Source: Variovorax paradoxus (GTDB lineage: Bacteria; Pseudomonadota; Gammaproteobacteria; Burkholderiales; Burkholderiaceae_C). Taken from it: DNA of 64,000 nt. Below are positions 22,621 through 32,104 of this stretch, piece by piece (position 1 is the first letter of the stretch; every line of letters starts with the position of its first letter). The notes below the pieces were generated by a model that saw only the letters and a list, made by a program, of their open reading frames with translations, searched no databases and was not told where the DNA came from. The stretch covers positions 2,838,001 through 2,902,000 of the forward strand of contig NZ_LR743507.1 in the NCBI RefSeq assembly GCF_902712855.1. Reading direction: 5' to 3'. The position numbers and the translations under genes were made by a program.

Positions 22621-24909
22621 TCAGTCGCGCGTCAGCACGAAGTGCTTGCGGATGCCGCTGGCGGCCGAGGGAGCGACCCACAGGTCGAACTCGCCCGGCT
22701 CGACCACCGGCTTCAGGTCGCGGCCGATGAACTGCAGGTCGTCGGCCGTGAGCGTGAACTCGACCTGCTCCGACGCGCCCGGTGCGATGTTGAGCTTCCG
22801 GAAGCCCTTGAGCTCGCGCACCGGCCGCGTCACGCTGGCGGCGCGCTCTGCGATGTAGAGCTGCACCACTTCCTCGGCGTCGCGCTGGCCGGTGTTGGTG
22901 ACGGTGGCGCGCACGCGCAGCGTGCCTGCCAGCGGCATGCGCTCGCTGCTCAGCTCGACGCTGTCGTAGCGCACCGGCGAGTAGCCCAGGCCGAAGCCGA
23001 AGGGGTAGAGCGCCTCGTTGGTCGCATCGACGAAGCGCGTTTTGAAGGCCGTCTCGGGCGCGTTGGCCGGCGTGGGCCGGCCGGTGCGCTTGTGGCCGTA
23101 GTAGTAGGGCACCTGGCCCGCCGTCTGCGGAAAGCTCACGGGCAGGCGCCCCGAGGGGTTGAAGTCGCCGAACACCACGTCGGCGATGGCGTTGCCCGTC
23201 TGCACGCCGAGGAACCAGGTGACGAGGATGGCGCGCGCGTTGCGCACCGCCCCCTTCAGCGCCATGGCGCGGCCGTTGCTCAGCAGCACCACCACCGGCT
23301 TGCCGGTGGCGGCCACCGCCTCGGCCAGGTCCTGCTGCGCCTGCGGGATGCCGATGTCGCTGCGCGAGCGCGCCTCGCCCGACATCTTCTGGCTCTCGCC
23401 GATGGCCAGCAGCACCACGTCGGCATCCTTCGCGGCGGCCACCGCGGCGTCGATGCCGCCCGGCAGCGCGCTCTCGATGCCCGAGCCGCGCACCACGTTC
23501 ACCGACGAGCCGGGGCCGAGCGCGGCGCGCAGGCCCTGGTCGATGCCCACCGGCGCGGACTGCCCGGGAAACAGGCTCCAGGCCCCCATCAGGTCGATGG
23601 TGCCTTCGGCGAACGGACCGACCAGCGCGATCTTCGTGCCGGCCTTCGGCAGCGGCAGCAGCATGCGCTCGTTCTTCAGCATGACGATGGAGCGGCGTGC
23701 GTCTTCGCGGGCCAGTGCGATGAACTCGGGGTTCTCCGCGCGCTGCGCGGCGGGCAGGCCGTCGAGGCCGCGCATCGGGTCGTCGAACAGGCCGAGCTTC
23801 TGCTTCACGTGCAGCACGCGGCGCACGGCCTCGTCGAGCCGCGCCATGGGCACTTCGCCGGAGGCCACGAGGTCGGGCAGGTAGCGGATGTACAGGCCGC
23901 TCTGCATGCTCACGTCGGTGCCGGCCATGAACGCCTGCTTGGCAGCCTCGCGCGGGTTGGCGGCATAGCCGTGCTCCACCAGCTCCTCGTCGGCGGTGTA
24001 GTCGGACACCACGAAGCCCTTGAACTTCCATTCGTCGCGCAGCACGCCGGTCAGCAGCGCGGGGTTGGCGGTGGAGGGCACGCCGCCGATCTCGTTGAAG
24101 GCGCTCATGACCGACAGTGCGCCGGCATCGAGCGCCGCGCGGAACGGCGGCAGGTACACCTCGCGCAGCGTGCGCTCGGAGATGTCGCTCACGTTGTAGT
24201 CGAGCCCGCCCTCGGCCGCGCCGTAGGCGGCGAAGTGCTTGGGCGTGGCCAGCATGGCATCGGGGCGCGACAGGTCCGGGCCCTGGAAGCCGCGCACGCG
24301 CGCGGCGGCGAACTGCTTCGCGAGGTACACATCCTCGCCCACGCCCTCGAGGCCGCGGCCCCAGCGCGCGTCGCGCGCGATGTCGACCATGGGCGCGAAG
24401 GTCCAGCGGAAGCCGTCGGCCGTGGCCTCGACCGCCGCCGCGCGCGCGGTGCGCTCGGCCAGCGCGGGCTCCCAGCTCGAGGCTTCGGCCAGCGGCATCG
24501 GGAACATGGTGCGAAAGCCGTGGATCACGTCGGCGCCGAAGATCAGCGGGATGCCCAGGCGCGACTCGTTCACCGCGATCTGCTGCAGCCGGCGCTTGCC
24601 CTCGAGGCCCGCGTTGTTGAACAGCCCCGTGAGCCGCCCGGCGCGCACGTCGGCAGTCTCCTGCTGCGCGTTGCGCCAGCCGGCCTGCGGGTTGTTGGGG
24701 ACGTTGATGTCCGCGGGCCCGAAGAGGCTGAGCTGGCCGGCTTTTTCCTCGACGGTCATGCGCGAGAGCAGCGACTCGATGCGCACATCGGCCGCGTCAG
24801 CGGGCGCGGGGTCGCCCGGAACGGAGGCTGCAAAAGCGGGAAGAGGAGGGCAGGAGACGAGGCAAAGGAAGGCCACGAGCGCGGTTTGCGCGGTTTTTCT
24901 GGCGTGCAT
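22621..24909 (-). CDS. bglX: GH3 beta-glucosidase, exported
   Basis: A 762-residue periplasmic glycoside hydrolase. The signal peptide ends near 'PPLPAFAASV'. The N-terminal TIM barrel carries 'IPLIFGADVIHGFRTMFPMP' and the nucleophile Asp in 'GFVVSDYTADEEL'; 'LATPKHFAAYGAAEGG' is also typical. The second alpha/beta domain has 'IVMLKNERMLLPL' and 'VLLAIGESQKMSGEARSR' (acid/base region). A fibronectin-III-like domain ends the chain. Size and order match E. coli BglX (765). It would release glucose from beta-glucosides or cello-oligosaccharides. It is alone, convergent with the autotransporter. Confidence 0.93.
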   Translation of the reverse strand: MHARKTAQTALVAFLCLVSCPPLPAFAASVPGDPAPADAADVRIESLLSRMTVEEKAGQLSLFGPADINVPNNPQAGWRNAQQETADVRAGRLTGLFNNAGLEGKRRLQQIAVNESRLGIPLIFGADVIHGFRTMFPMPLAEASSWEPALAERTARAAAVEATADGFRWTFAPMVDIARDARWGRGLEGVGEDVYLAKQFAAARVRGFQGPDLSRPDAMLATPKHFAAYGAAEGGLDYNVSDISERTLREVYLPPFRAALDAGALSVMSAFNEIGGVPSTANPALLTGVLRDEWKFKGFVVSDYTADEELVEHGYAANPREAAKQAFMAGTDVSMQSGLYIRYLPDLVASGEVPMARLDEAVRRVLHVKQKLGLFDDPMRGLDGLPAAQRAENPEFIALAREDARRSIVMLKNERMLLPLPKAGTKIALVGPFAEGTIDLMGAWSLFPGQSAPVGIDQGLRAALGPGSSVNVVRGSGIESALPGGIDAAVAAAKDADVVLLAIGESQKMSGEARSRSDIGIPQAQQDLAEAVAATGKPVVVLLSNGRAMALKGAVRNARAILVTWFLGVQTGNAIADVVFGDFNPSGRLPVSFPQTAGQVPYYYGHKRTGRPTPANAPETAFKTRFVDATNEALYPFGFGLGYSPVRYDSVELSSERMPLAGTLRVRATVTNTGQRDAEEVVQLYIAERAASVTRPVRELKGFRKLNIAPGASEQVEFTLTADDLQFIGRDLKPVVEPGEFDLWVAPSAASGIRKHFVLTRD

Positions 24910-24991
24910 GGCCCGCTATTCTGCAGACAACGCCCCCGGCCCTGGGCAAGCAGGGTTCCGTCGTGGCCGTAGGGCTATGTCCGACGCCGCC

Positions 24992-25966
24992 TCATTCGGC
25001 GGTCGCGCCCGCTTCCCTGGCCACCTTGACCCACTTGGCGGTCTCCGATCCGATGAAGGCCGCGAGCTGCGCCGGCTTCATGTTCCCGGCCGTCACGCCC
25101 TGTTCCTCGAAGCGTTTGGCCACGTCGGGCTGCTGCACCGCGCGCGCGAGCTCGGCGTTGAGCCGCTGCACGATCTCGGGCGGCGTGCCGTGCGGCGCCA
25201 TCAGCGCGAACCAGGTCGTCATGTCGTAGCCCTTGAGACCGGCCTCGTCGAGCGTGGGCACGCCGGGGTAGGCGGCCGAGCGCGTCTTCGTGGTCACGGC
25301 GAGCGCATGCACCTTGCCGGCCTTGATGTGCGGCGAGGCCGAGGGGCTGGTCTCGACCGCCATCTGGATCTGGCCGCCCATCAGGTCGGCCATCATCGGC
25401 GCGCCGCCCTTGTAGGGCACGTGCACGATCTCGGTCTTCGTCATCGCGCGGAACAGCTCACCCGAGATGTGCTCGGTGCTGCCGTTGCCGGCCGAGCCGA
25501 AGTTGACCTTGCCCGGGTTGGCCTTGATGTAGGCCACGAGTTCGGCCACGGTCCGTGCGGGCACCTTGTCGTTGACGATCAGCACGTTGGGCGTGGAGGC
25601 CACCAGCGCCACCGGGTCGAAGTCGCGCTGGAAGTCGTAGGCCAGCTTCTTGTAGAGGCCAGGCGCGATCGAATGAGCGATGGTGGCCAGGAACAGCGTG
25701 TAGCCGTCGGCCGGCGCCTTCGAGGCGATGGTCGCGCCCACGGTGCCGCCCGCGCCGCCGCGGTTGTCGACGATCACCGGCTGCCCGAGTGCTTCCGAGA
25801 GCTTCTGGCCCACGGTGCGCGCGACGATGTCGGTGGTGCCGCCGGCCACGAAGGGCACGACGAGGGTGATGGGCTTGCTCGGCCAGTCGGCGGCGAGCAC
25901 GGGCAGGGTGCCCGCCGCCAGCAGCAGGGTCGCGAGGGCGGTGCGGAGGAAGGCTTGTCTTTTCAT
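24992..25966 (-). CDS. Bug family (TctC-like) tripartite tricarboxylate receptor
   Basis: A 324-residue periplasmic receptor; signal peptide ending 'LPVLA-ADWPSKP'. Family marks are 'ITLVVPFVAGGTTDIVARTV', 'VIVDNRGGAGGTVGA', 'HVPYKGGAPMMADLMGGQI' and C-terminal 'WVKVAREAGATAE'. These proteins bind small carboxylates and normally work with TctA/TctB, which are not beside it. It is the last gene of the long minus-strand catabolic region but is separated from the dehydrogenase by about 160 bp, so it may have its own promoter. Confidence 0.92.
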   Translation of the reverse strand: MKRQAFLRTALATLLLAAGTLPVLAADWPSKPITLVVPFVAGGTTDIVARTVGQKLSEALGQPVIVDNRGGAGGTVGATIASKAPADGYTLFLATIAHSIAPGLYKKLAYDFQRDFDPVALVASTPNVLIVNDKVPARTVAELVAYIKANPGKVNFGSAGNGSTEHISGELFRAMTKTEIVHVPYKGGAPMMADLMGGQIQMAVETSPSASPHIKAGKVHALAVTTKTRSAAYPGVPTLDEAGLKGYDMTTWFALMAPHGTPPEIVQRLNAELARAVQQPDVAKRFEEQGVTAGNMKPAQLAAFIGSETAKWVKVAREAGATAE

Positions 25967-26128
25967 GGTCGTGGGGGTCTTGGTGTTGTCGTGAAGGGGG
26001 GGCGCTCACAAGGTGTGAAGAAACCGTAGCGAGCGCCCCGAGGTCGCGCCGAGGACCGGAGCCGCACTCTGTACGGTGAGGACCGCAGGTGCGAGATCGG
26101 GGCGCGCAGTAGGTTTATTCACACCTGG

Positions 26129-27106
26129 TCAGGCCACGCGGTTCAGCAGCGGAAGGCCGGCGTTCCAGCGCCGCAGGTTGTCGAGGAAAAGGGCGGCCAC
26201 GCGCGCCTCGTTGCCGTCCGAATGGCCGGCCGTGTGGGGCGTGACGATGACGTTCGGCAGCGACCACAGGGGCGAGTCGGCCGGCAGTGGCTCGTGCGCG
26301 AACACGTCGAGGTAGGCGCCCGCGAGCGCGCCGCCTCGCAGCGCCTCGATCAGCGCGGCTTCGTCGACCACCTCGCCGCGCGCGACGTTCACGAGCCGCG
26401 CGCCCGGTGGCAGCAGCGCGAGCGCGGCGGCATCGACCAGCCCGCGCGTGCGTTCGGTCAGCGGGCAGGCGAGCAGCAGCCAGTCGGCGCGCGGAAGCAC
26501 CCGGCCGATGTCCTCGAAGCGCACGCTCTCGACGGCGGGCGCGAGCGCTGCTCCGGCGCTGCTGCGCACCGAGACCACGCGCAGCCCGAGCGCCGACAGC
26601 AGCGCGCCCAGGCCCTGCCCGATCGGACCCCAGCCCACGATCACTGCGGTCTGGCCCGCGAGGTCGCGCGGCAGCCCGCTGCCCACGAGCGGCGCCCAGG
26701 TCTTGTCGCGCTGCGCCGCGAGCAGCTGCGGAAAGCGGCGCGCGAGCATCAGCACGCCGGCCAGCGCGGTCTGTACCACCACGCCCGCATTGGCGCCCGA
26801 GGAGGTCGTCACCTCGACGCCGCGCGCGCGCAGCTCGCCGTACACGGGCCGGTCGGCGCCCGAGGAATGGGCATGCACCCAGCGCAGCGAGGGCGCATGT
26901 CGCAGCGCATCGTGAAAGCGCCGGGTGTGCGGCAGCAACTCGTGCTTGGTCGACAGGCCCGTGACGTCGCGCGAGACGAAGGCCACGTCGGCATCGGCGC
27001 CTTCTGCCACCACCACGTGCGCGCGGCCGGCCAATGCCTCGGCCAGGCCTGTGCCGGCCTGAAGCGCGGCGGCCTCGGTCATCAGAATGCGCAGCGGCGC
27101 GCTCAT
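26129..27106 (-). CDS. D-2-hydroxyacid dehydrogenase
   Basis: A 325-residue NAD(P)-dependent dehydrogenase. The Rossmann motif is 'AVIVGWGPIGQGLGALLSAL', the Arg in 'LVNVARGEVVDEAAL' and the Glu/His pair in 'HEPLPADSPLW' and 'NVIVTPHTAGHS' complete the D-hydroxyacid dehydrogenase signature. It interconverts a D-2-hydroxy acid and its oxo acid. The start ATG at 27106 overlaps the stop of the upstream Bug gene (ATGA), showing co-translation with that receptor; an upstream GTG/TTG would extend it but lacks support. The substrate is unknown. Confidence 0.9.
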   Translation of the reverse strand: MSAPLRILMTEAAALQAGTGLAEALAGRAHVVVAEGADADVAFVSRDVTGLSTKHELLPHTRRFHDALRHAPSLRWVHAHSSGADRPVYGELRARGVEVTTSSGANAGVVVQTALAGVLMLARRFPQLLAAQRDKTWAPLVGSGLPRDLAGQTAVIVGWGPIGQGLGALLSALGLRVVSVRSSAGAALAPAVESVRFEDIGRVLPRADWLLLACPLTERTRGLVDAAALALLPPGARLVNVARGEVVDEAALIEALRGGALAGAYLDVFAHEPLPADSPLWSLPNVIVTPHTAGHSDGNEARVAALFLDNLRRWNAGLPLLNRVA

Positions 27107-28104
27107 TCGGCCGTCGCGCCCGACTCGCGAACGATGCTCTTCCATTTCTCGTACTCCTGCCGCGTGAACTTGCCGAACTGCTCGGGCGTGCCGCCCACCG
27201 GGTCGGCGCCCTCGCGGATCATCTGCGCCTCGAGCGAGGGCAGCGCGTCGTTGACCGATTTGTTGAGCAGCGCGATCACCGGCGCGGGCGTGCCCTTGGG
27301 CGCGAAGAAGCCGAACCAGGAGCCGGCCGAGAAATCGCCGAAGCCCTTCTCGGCCACGGTCGGCACGTCGGGCAGCGAGCGCGAGCGCTTGAGGCTGCTG
27401 ACCGCGATGGCGCGCAGCTTGCCCGCGCGGATGTGCGAGATCACCGAGGGAATGGTCGCGAACATGAACTGGATGCGTCCCGCGAGCAGGTCGGTGAGCG
27501 CGTTGGCGCCCTTGTAGGGCACGTGCAGCGTGTCGGCGCCGATGCGCTTGCCGAGCATGTAGCTCGACAGGTGCGAGGAGGTGCCGATGCCGGTCGAGCC
27601 GTAGTTGAGCTTGTTCGGGTTGGCCTTGGCATAGGCGATGAACTCCTCGAGCGTCTTCGCGGGCACCTCGGGGTTCACCACCAGCACGTTGGGCACGTCG
27701 GCGATCTGCACCACGGGCACCAGGTCGCTCAGCGGGTCGTAGGGCAGGTTCTTGTAGAGCGTCTGGTTGACCGCCATCGGGCCCACCGAGTTGACGATGA
27801 GCGTGTAGCCGTCGGCCGGCGCGCGCACCACGAACTCGGTGCCGATGTTGCCGCCGCCGCCGGGCTTGTTGTCGATGACGAAGGGCTGGCCCAGCTTCTC
27901 GGACATCTGCTGCGTGACGGCGCGCGCGAGGATGTCGGTGGTGCCGCCCGCGGTGAAGGCGACGACGACGCGCACGGGTTTGTTCGGGTATGCGGATTGC
28001 GCATCGGCATGCGGCGCGGCACAGAGGCCTGCAGCCAGCAGCACGGCGCAGGCCGAGCCCATGAGCTGCTGCAGGAGGGAGGAGGAAGGCTTGTCTCGTT
28101 TCAT
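27103..28104 (-). CDS. Bug family (TctC-like) tripartite tricarboxylate receptor
   Basis: A 333-residue receptor with signal peptide ending 'PHADA-QSAYPNKP'. It has 'VRVVVAFTAGGTTDILARAV', 'FVIDNKPGGGGNIGTEFV', 'HVPYKGANALTDLLAGRI' and 'IVRESGATAE' at the end. AAGGATC precedes the ATG. The gene is coupled (4-bp overlap) to the D-2-hydroxyacid dehydrogenase and follows the amidohydrolase by 23 bp, so it likely feeds the same pathway. No TctA/TctB partner is in the cluster. Confidence 0.92.
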   Translation of the reverse strand: MKRDKPSSSLLQQLMGSACAVLLAAGLCAAPHADAQSAYPNKPVRVVVAFTAGGTTDILARAVTQQMSEKLGQPFVIDNKPGGGGNIGTEFVVRAPADGYTLIVNSVGPMAVNQTLYKNLPYDPLSDLVPVVQIADVPNVLVVNPEVPAKTLEEFIAYAKANPNKLNYGSTGIGTSSHLSSYMLGKRIGADTLHVPYKGANALTDLLAGRIQFMFATIPSVISHIRAGKLRAIAVSSLKRSRSLPDVPTVAEKGFGDFSAGSWFGFFAPKGTPAPVIALLNKSVNDALPSLEAQMIREGADPVGGTPEQFGKFTRQEYEKWKSIVRESGATAE

Positions 28105-28127
28105 TTTTCTGATCCTTTTTTGGGGCT

Positions 28128-29027
28128 CTAAACGGGCGGGGGAAAGTCGTACAGCGCCGCCGGGTTGTCGACCAGCACGCGCCTGCGCTGCGTCTCGTCG
28201 GGCAGCCAGCGCGCCAGCAAGTTCACGAGGGCGCCGTCGTCGGGCACCTGCCGCGCTTCGAAGTAGTTGATGTGCGGCCAGTCGGTGCCCCACACCACGC
28301 GCTCGGCGTTGGCTTCGAGCAGCGCGGCGGCGAAGGGGTCGATGTCGGCGTAGGGCGGGCCCATGTCGGTGTTGCGGTCGGCGCCCGAAATCTTGGTCCA
28401 TGCCGTGCCCTCGGCGACGAGGCGGCACAGCGTGCGAAAGCCCGCATCGTCGATGCCGCGCGAGGCCGCCATGCGGCCCATGTGGTCGATCACCAGCGGC
28501 ACGCCGGCACGCAGCAGCCTCGGCGCCAGGTCGGCGAGGTCGGGCGCGTGGATCCAGATCTGCGCATGCCAGCCGCGCTCGGCCAGGCGAGGCGCCAGCG
28601 CTTCGAGCACCTCGATGCCCACGCCGTTGCGGTACACGGCATGGCCGTCGCGCTTGAAGAGGTTGAAGCGCACGCCACGGATGCCGGCCGCGTGCCAGCG
28701 GTCGAGTTCGGCATCGGAGGTGTCCGCCTGCGGGACGGCGATGCCGCGAAGGCGCCCGGGGTACTGCGCAAGCGCGGCGAGCACCGCGCCGTTGTCGGTG
28801 CCGCTCGCGCTGCCGGTCACCAGCACGCCGCGCGAGAGGCCCAGCCGGTCGAGATGCGCGATGAAGGCTTCGCCAGGGTATTCGGCGGGCGTGTAGCTGC
28901 GATCGTCCGCCAGCGGAAAGCGGTCGTAGGGACCGAAAACGTGCGCGTGGCTGTCGCATGCGCCGGGCGGCAGCGCGAAGGACACGGGCGTGAAGGCGTC
29001 GCGGGGAGGCAGGCAGGGGCGGGTCAT
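28128..29027 (-). CDS. Amidohydrolase of the PDC hydrolase (LigI)-like group
   Basis: A 299-residue TIM-barrel hydrolase. The opening metal motif is 'ACDSHAHVFGPYDRFPL', followed by 'GVRFNLFKRDGHAVYRNG', His in 'PLVIDHMGRMAA' and Asp in 'RVVWGTDWPHINYF', the layout of amidohydrolase_2 proteins such as 2-pyrone-4,6-dicarboxylate lactonase and sulfomuconolactone hydrolase. It probably opens a lactone or hydrolyses a related ring. It lies between two Bug receptor genes, 15-23 bp from each. Specific substrate not inferable. Confidence 0.85.
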   Translation of the reverse strand: MTRPCLPPRDAFTPVSFALPPGACDSHAHVFGPYDRFPLADDRSYTPAEYPGEAFIAHLDRLGLSRGVLVTGSASGTDNGAVLAALAQYPGRLRGIAVPQADTSDAELDRWHAAGIRGVRFNLFKRDGHAVYRNGVGIEVLEALAPRLAERGWHAQIWIHAPDLADLAPRLLRAGVPLVIDHMGRMAASRGIDDAGFRTLCRLVAEGTAWTKISGADRNTDMGPPYADIDPFAAALLEANAERVVWGTDWPHINYFEARQVPDDGALVNLLARWLPDETQRRRVLVDNPAALYDFPPPV

Positions 29028-29042
29028 GGTGCGTGCGCTTCC

Positions 29043-30008
29043 TCAATCGACCTTGAGCTTGCCGCTCTTGGCGAGCAGCCGGGCGCCCGCGTCTTCCTTC
29101 TTCAGCGTCGCGAGCCATTCGTCGGGCGACGAGGCCTGGCCGGGGCTGCCGACGGAGATCAGGCGGCGCTTGACGTTCTCGTCGGCCAGCGCCTTGCGCA
29201 GCGCGGCGTTGAGCGTGTTGATCACATCCGGCGGCGTGCCTGCCGGTGCGAGCAGGCCGGTCGCGGTGGTGGCGTCGAAATCCTTCAGGCCGGCTTCGCG
29301 CAGCGTGGGCACGTTCGGCAAGGCGGGGTCGCGGTCTTTCGACATCACGGCCACCGCACGCAGCATGCCCGACTGGATGTGCGCCGCCGAGCTCGTGAGC
29401 TGGTCCACCACGAGGTCGATCTGCCCGCCCAGCAGGTCTGTGAGCGCCGGGGCCGAGCCCTTGTACGGCACGGTGTTCAGGCTCAGCTTGCCGGCCTGTT
29501 CGAGCTGCAGCAGCGCGATGTGGTTGGTGGTGCCCGGGCCGGCATGGCCGGCCGTGACCTGGCCCGGCTTGCTGCGCGCGGCCGTGAGCACGGCGTCGAT
29601 GTCCTTGTACGGGCCTTGTCCGCGCACCGCGATCACCAGCGGCGTGGTGGCGGCGAGGCCGATCGGCGCGAAGTTGTCGAGCGCATAGGTCGTCTTCGTC
29701 ATCAGCGGCAGCACGACGAGCGCGTTGGGCGTGCTGACCAGCAGCGTGTAGCCGTCCGGCTGCGCACGCGCCACGTACGACGCGCCGATGGCGCCGCCGG
29801 CGCCCGCGCGGTTGTCCACGATCACCGACTGGCCGAGGATCTGGCCCAGCGCCGGTGCCAGCGTGCGCGCGACGACGTCCAGGTTGCCGCCGGGCGCGAA
29901 CGGCACGACGAGCGTGACCGGCTTCTGCGGGAATTTCTGCGCGAGCGCGGGCAGCGCGAAGGCGGCTGCAACCGCCGCCAGCACGGCGGGGAGGAATCTT
30001 CTCTTCAT
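29043..30008 (-). CDS. Bug family (TctC-like) tripartite tricarboxylate receptor
   Basis: A 321-residue receptor with signal peptide ending 'LPALA-QKFPQKP'. Marks are 'VTLVVPFAPGGNLDVVARTL', 'VIVDNRAGAGGAIGASYV' and 'TVPYKGSAPALTDLLGGQI'. The C-terminus differs from its two neighbours ('LLAKSGKLKVD'), so the three receptors in this region are separate paralogs rather than recent copies. It is 15 bp upstream of the amidohydrolase and 40 bp downstream of the class II aldolase gene. Confidence 0.92.
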   Translation of the reverse strand: MKRRFLPAVLAAVAAAFALPALAQKFPQKPVTLVVPFAPGGNLDVVARTLAPALGQILGQSVIVDNRAGAGGAIGASYVARAQPDGYTLLVSTPNALVVLPLMTKTTYALDNFAPIGLAATTPLVIAVRGQGPYKDIDAVLTAARSKPGQVTAGHAGPGTTNHIALLQLEQAGKLSLNTVPYKGSAPALTDLLGGQIDLVVDQLTSSAAHIQSGMLRAVAVMSKDRDPALPNVPTLREAGLKDFDATTATGLLAPAGTPPDVINTLNAALRKALADENVKRRLISVGSPGQASSPDEWLATLKKEDAGARLLAKSGKLKVD

Positions 30009-30048
30009 GGGGCGTTGTCTCTGTGTTTCTTCGGTGTGCGCTTCGGCG

Positions 30049-30837
<789 letters not shown>

Positions 30838-30871
30838 CGCACGGGTCCTTTCTTCAATATCGGGTGTGGGG

Positions 30872-32104
30872 TCAATCGGCGCCGAGCTGCAGGCGGCTGG
30901 GCAGGCGCTTCTCGATCGAGAACTTCAGCAGCGCCGCGCAGCGGAAGATGCCGTGCGCGAACTTGCCGTAGGGCAGCGTGAGGAACAGCGCCATCACCAC
31001 GCCCAGGTGCACCGCCAGCAACAGCGCCATGAATTGCGTGTCGCGCCAGGCCAGCAGCGCCAGGCCCGTGAGGCTGGTCAGCAGCAGCAGCGCGATGAAG
31101 CCGCGGTCCATGGGCCGCTGCGCGACGTCGCCATGCGCCGGGTCGCGCCGCAGGTTGAGCCACAGCAGGCCGATCGGGCCGATCACCAGGCCGATGCCGC
31201 CGGCGGTGCCCAGCAGCACCGGCAGGCTGGTCAGCGCATAGGGCGCATGCATGTCGAACAGGTAGTGGTAGAGCGTGGCCACGCAGGTCGAGGCGAAGCA
31301 CAGCATGAAGCCGTAGAAGGTGAAGTGGTGGAAGCGCCGGCGCCACAGCGTGAAGCGGTCGTCCTCGTTGTTGCAGCCCTCGCCGTGGCCGCCGCCGAGG
31401 TACTTCAGGCGCAGCGCGTCGTGCGCCGCTTCCGCGCTCGCGGGCCCGCGCACGCCGGCCATGGCCGGTGCGTTGCCCGGGTCGTCGTTGGCGGGCGAGA
31501 CCTCGCGCCAGAAGCGCCGCACGCCCAGGGCCAGCGCGAGCAGCACGAACAGCGACACCGCGCCGAACAGCAGCGCGAGGAAGTTGTGCGGGAAGATCGC
31601 GTAGAAGTTGCCGGCCAGGGGCGCGTGCAGCAGCGAGCCGCTCATCGCGACCGCGAGCACCAGGAACAGCGCGAGGCCGCCGGCCAGGGCCAGCGCGACC
31701 GTGAGCCCGGCCTTCTCGTAGAGCGAGCCCATCGCGGCGGGCCAGGCGTAGTCGTGGTAGGTCTGCACGCGCACCTGGGCCATGGCCTGCGGCACGTTGA
31801 CCGCGAACTCGTGCGGCGGCGCGTACTGGCAGGCATGCAGGCAGGCGCCGCAGTTGTGGCAGAGGTTGGCCAGGTAGTGCGTGTCGGCCTTGCCGAACTC
31901 GAGCCGCCGCGTCATCGCGGGGAACACGGCGCAGAAGCCCTCGCAGTAGCGGCAGGCGTTGCAGATCTGCAGGATGCGCGCGACCTCGCCCTCGGGCGCG
32001 GTCAGCGGAAGGGCGGGCTGGATCGGGATCACGCGCGACGGGGTGGCGTCGATGCCGTCCGCATCGGCACGCGCGCGGGCGACGAGATCAGTGAGCTGCT
32101 GCAA
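30872..32104 (-). CDS. tcuB: Tricarballylate utilization protein TcuB (4Fe-4S, membrane)
   Basis: A 410-residue electron-transfer protein. Two iron-sulfur motifs lie near the N-terminus, 'CNACRYCEGFC' (about 49-59) and 'CHNCGACLHAC' (about 82-92), followed by about six membrane segments ending 'AALLKFSIEKRLPS'. In Salmonella TcuB re-oxidises the FAD of TcuA and passes electrons to the membrane. The gene overlaps the end of tcuA by 17 bp. The substrate could be tricarballylate or a related polycarboxylate. Confidence 0.9.
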   Translation of the reverse strand: MQQLTDLVARARADADGIDATPSRVIPIQPALPLTAPEGEVARILQICNACRYCEGFCAVFPAMTRRLEFGKADTHYLANLCHNCGACLHACQYAPPHEFAVNVPQAMAQVRVQTYHDYAWPAAMGSLYEKAGLTVALALAGGLALFLVLAVAMSGSLLHAPLAGNFYAIFPHNFLALLFGAVSLFVLLALALGVRRFWREVSPANDDPGNAPAMAGVRGPASAEAAHDALRLKYLGGGHGEGCNNEDDRFTLWRRRFHHFTFYGFMLCFASTCVATLYHYLFDMHAPYALTSLPVLLGTAGGIGLVIGPIGLLWLNLRRDPAHGDVAQRPMDRGFIALLLLTSLTGLALLAWRDTQFMALLLAVHLGVVMALFLTLPYGKFAHGIFRCAALLKFSIEKRLPSRLQLGAD

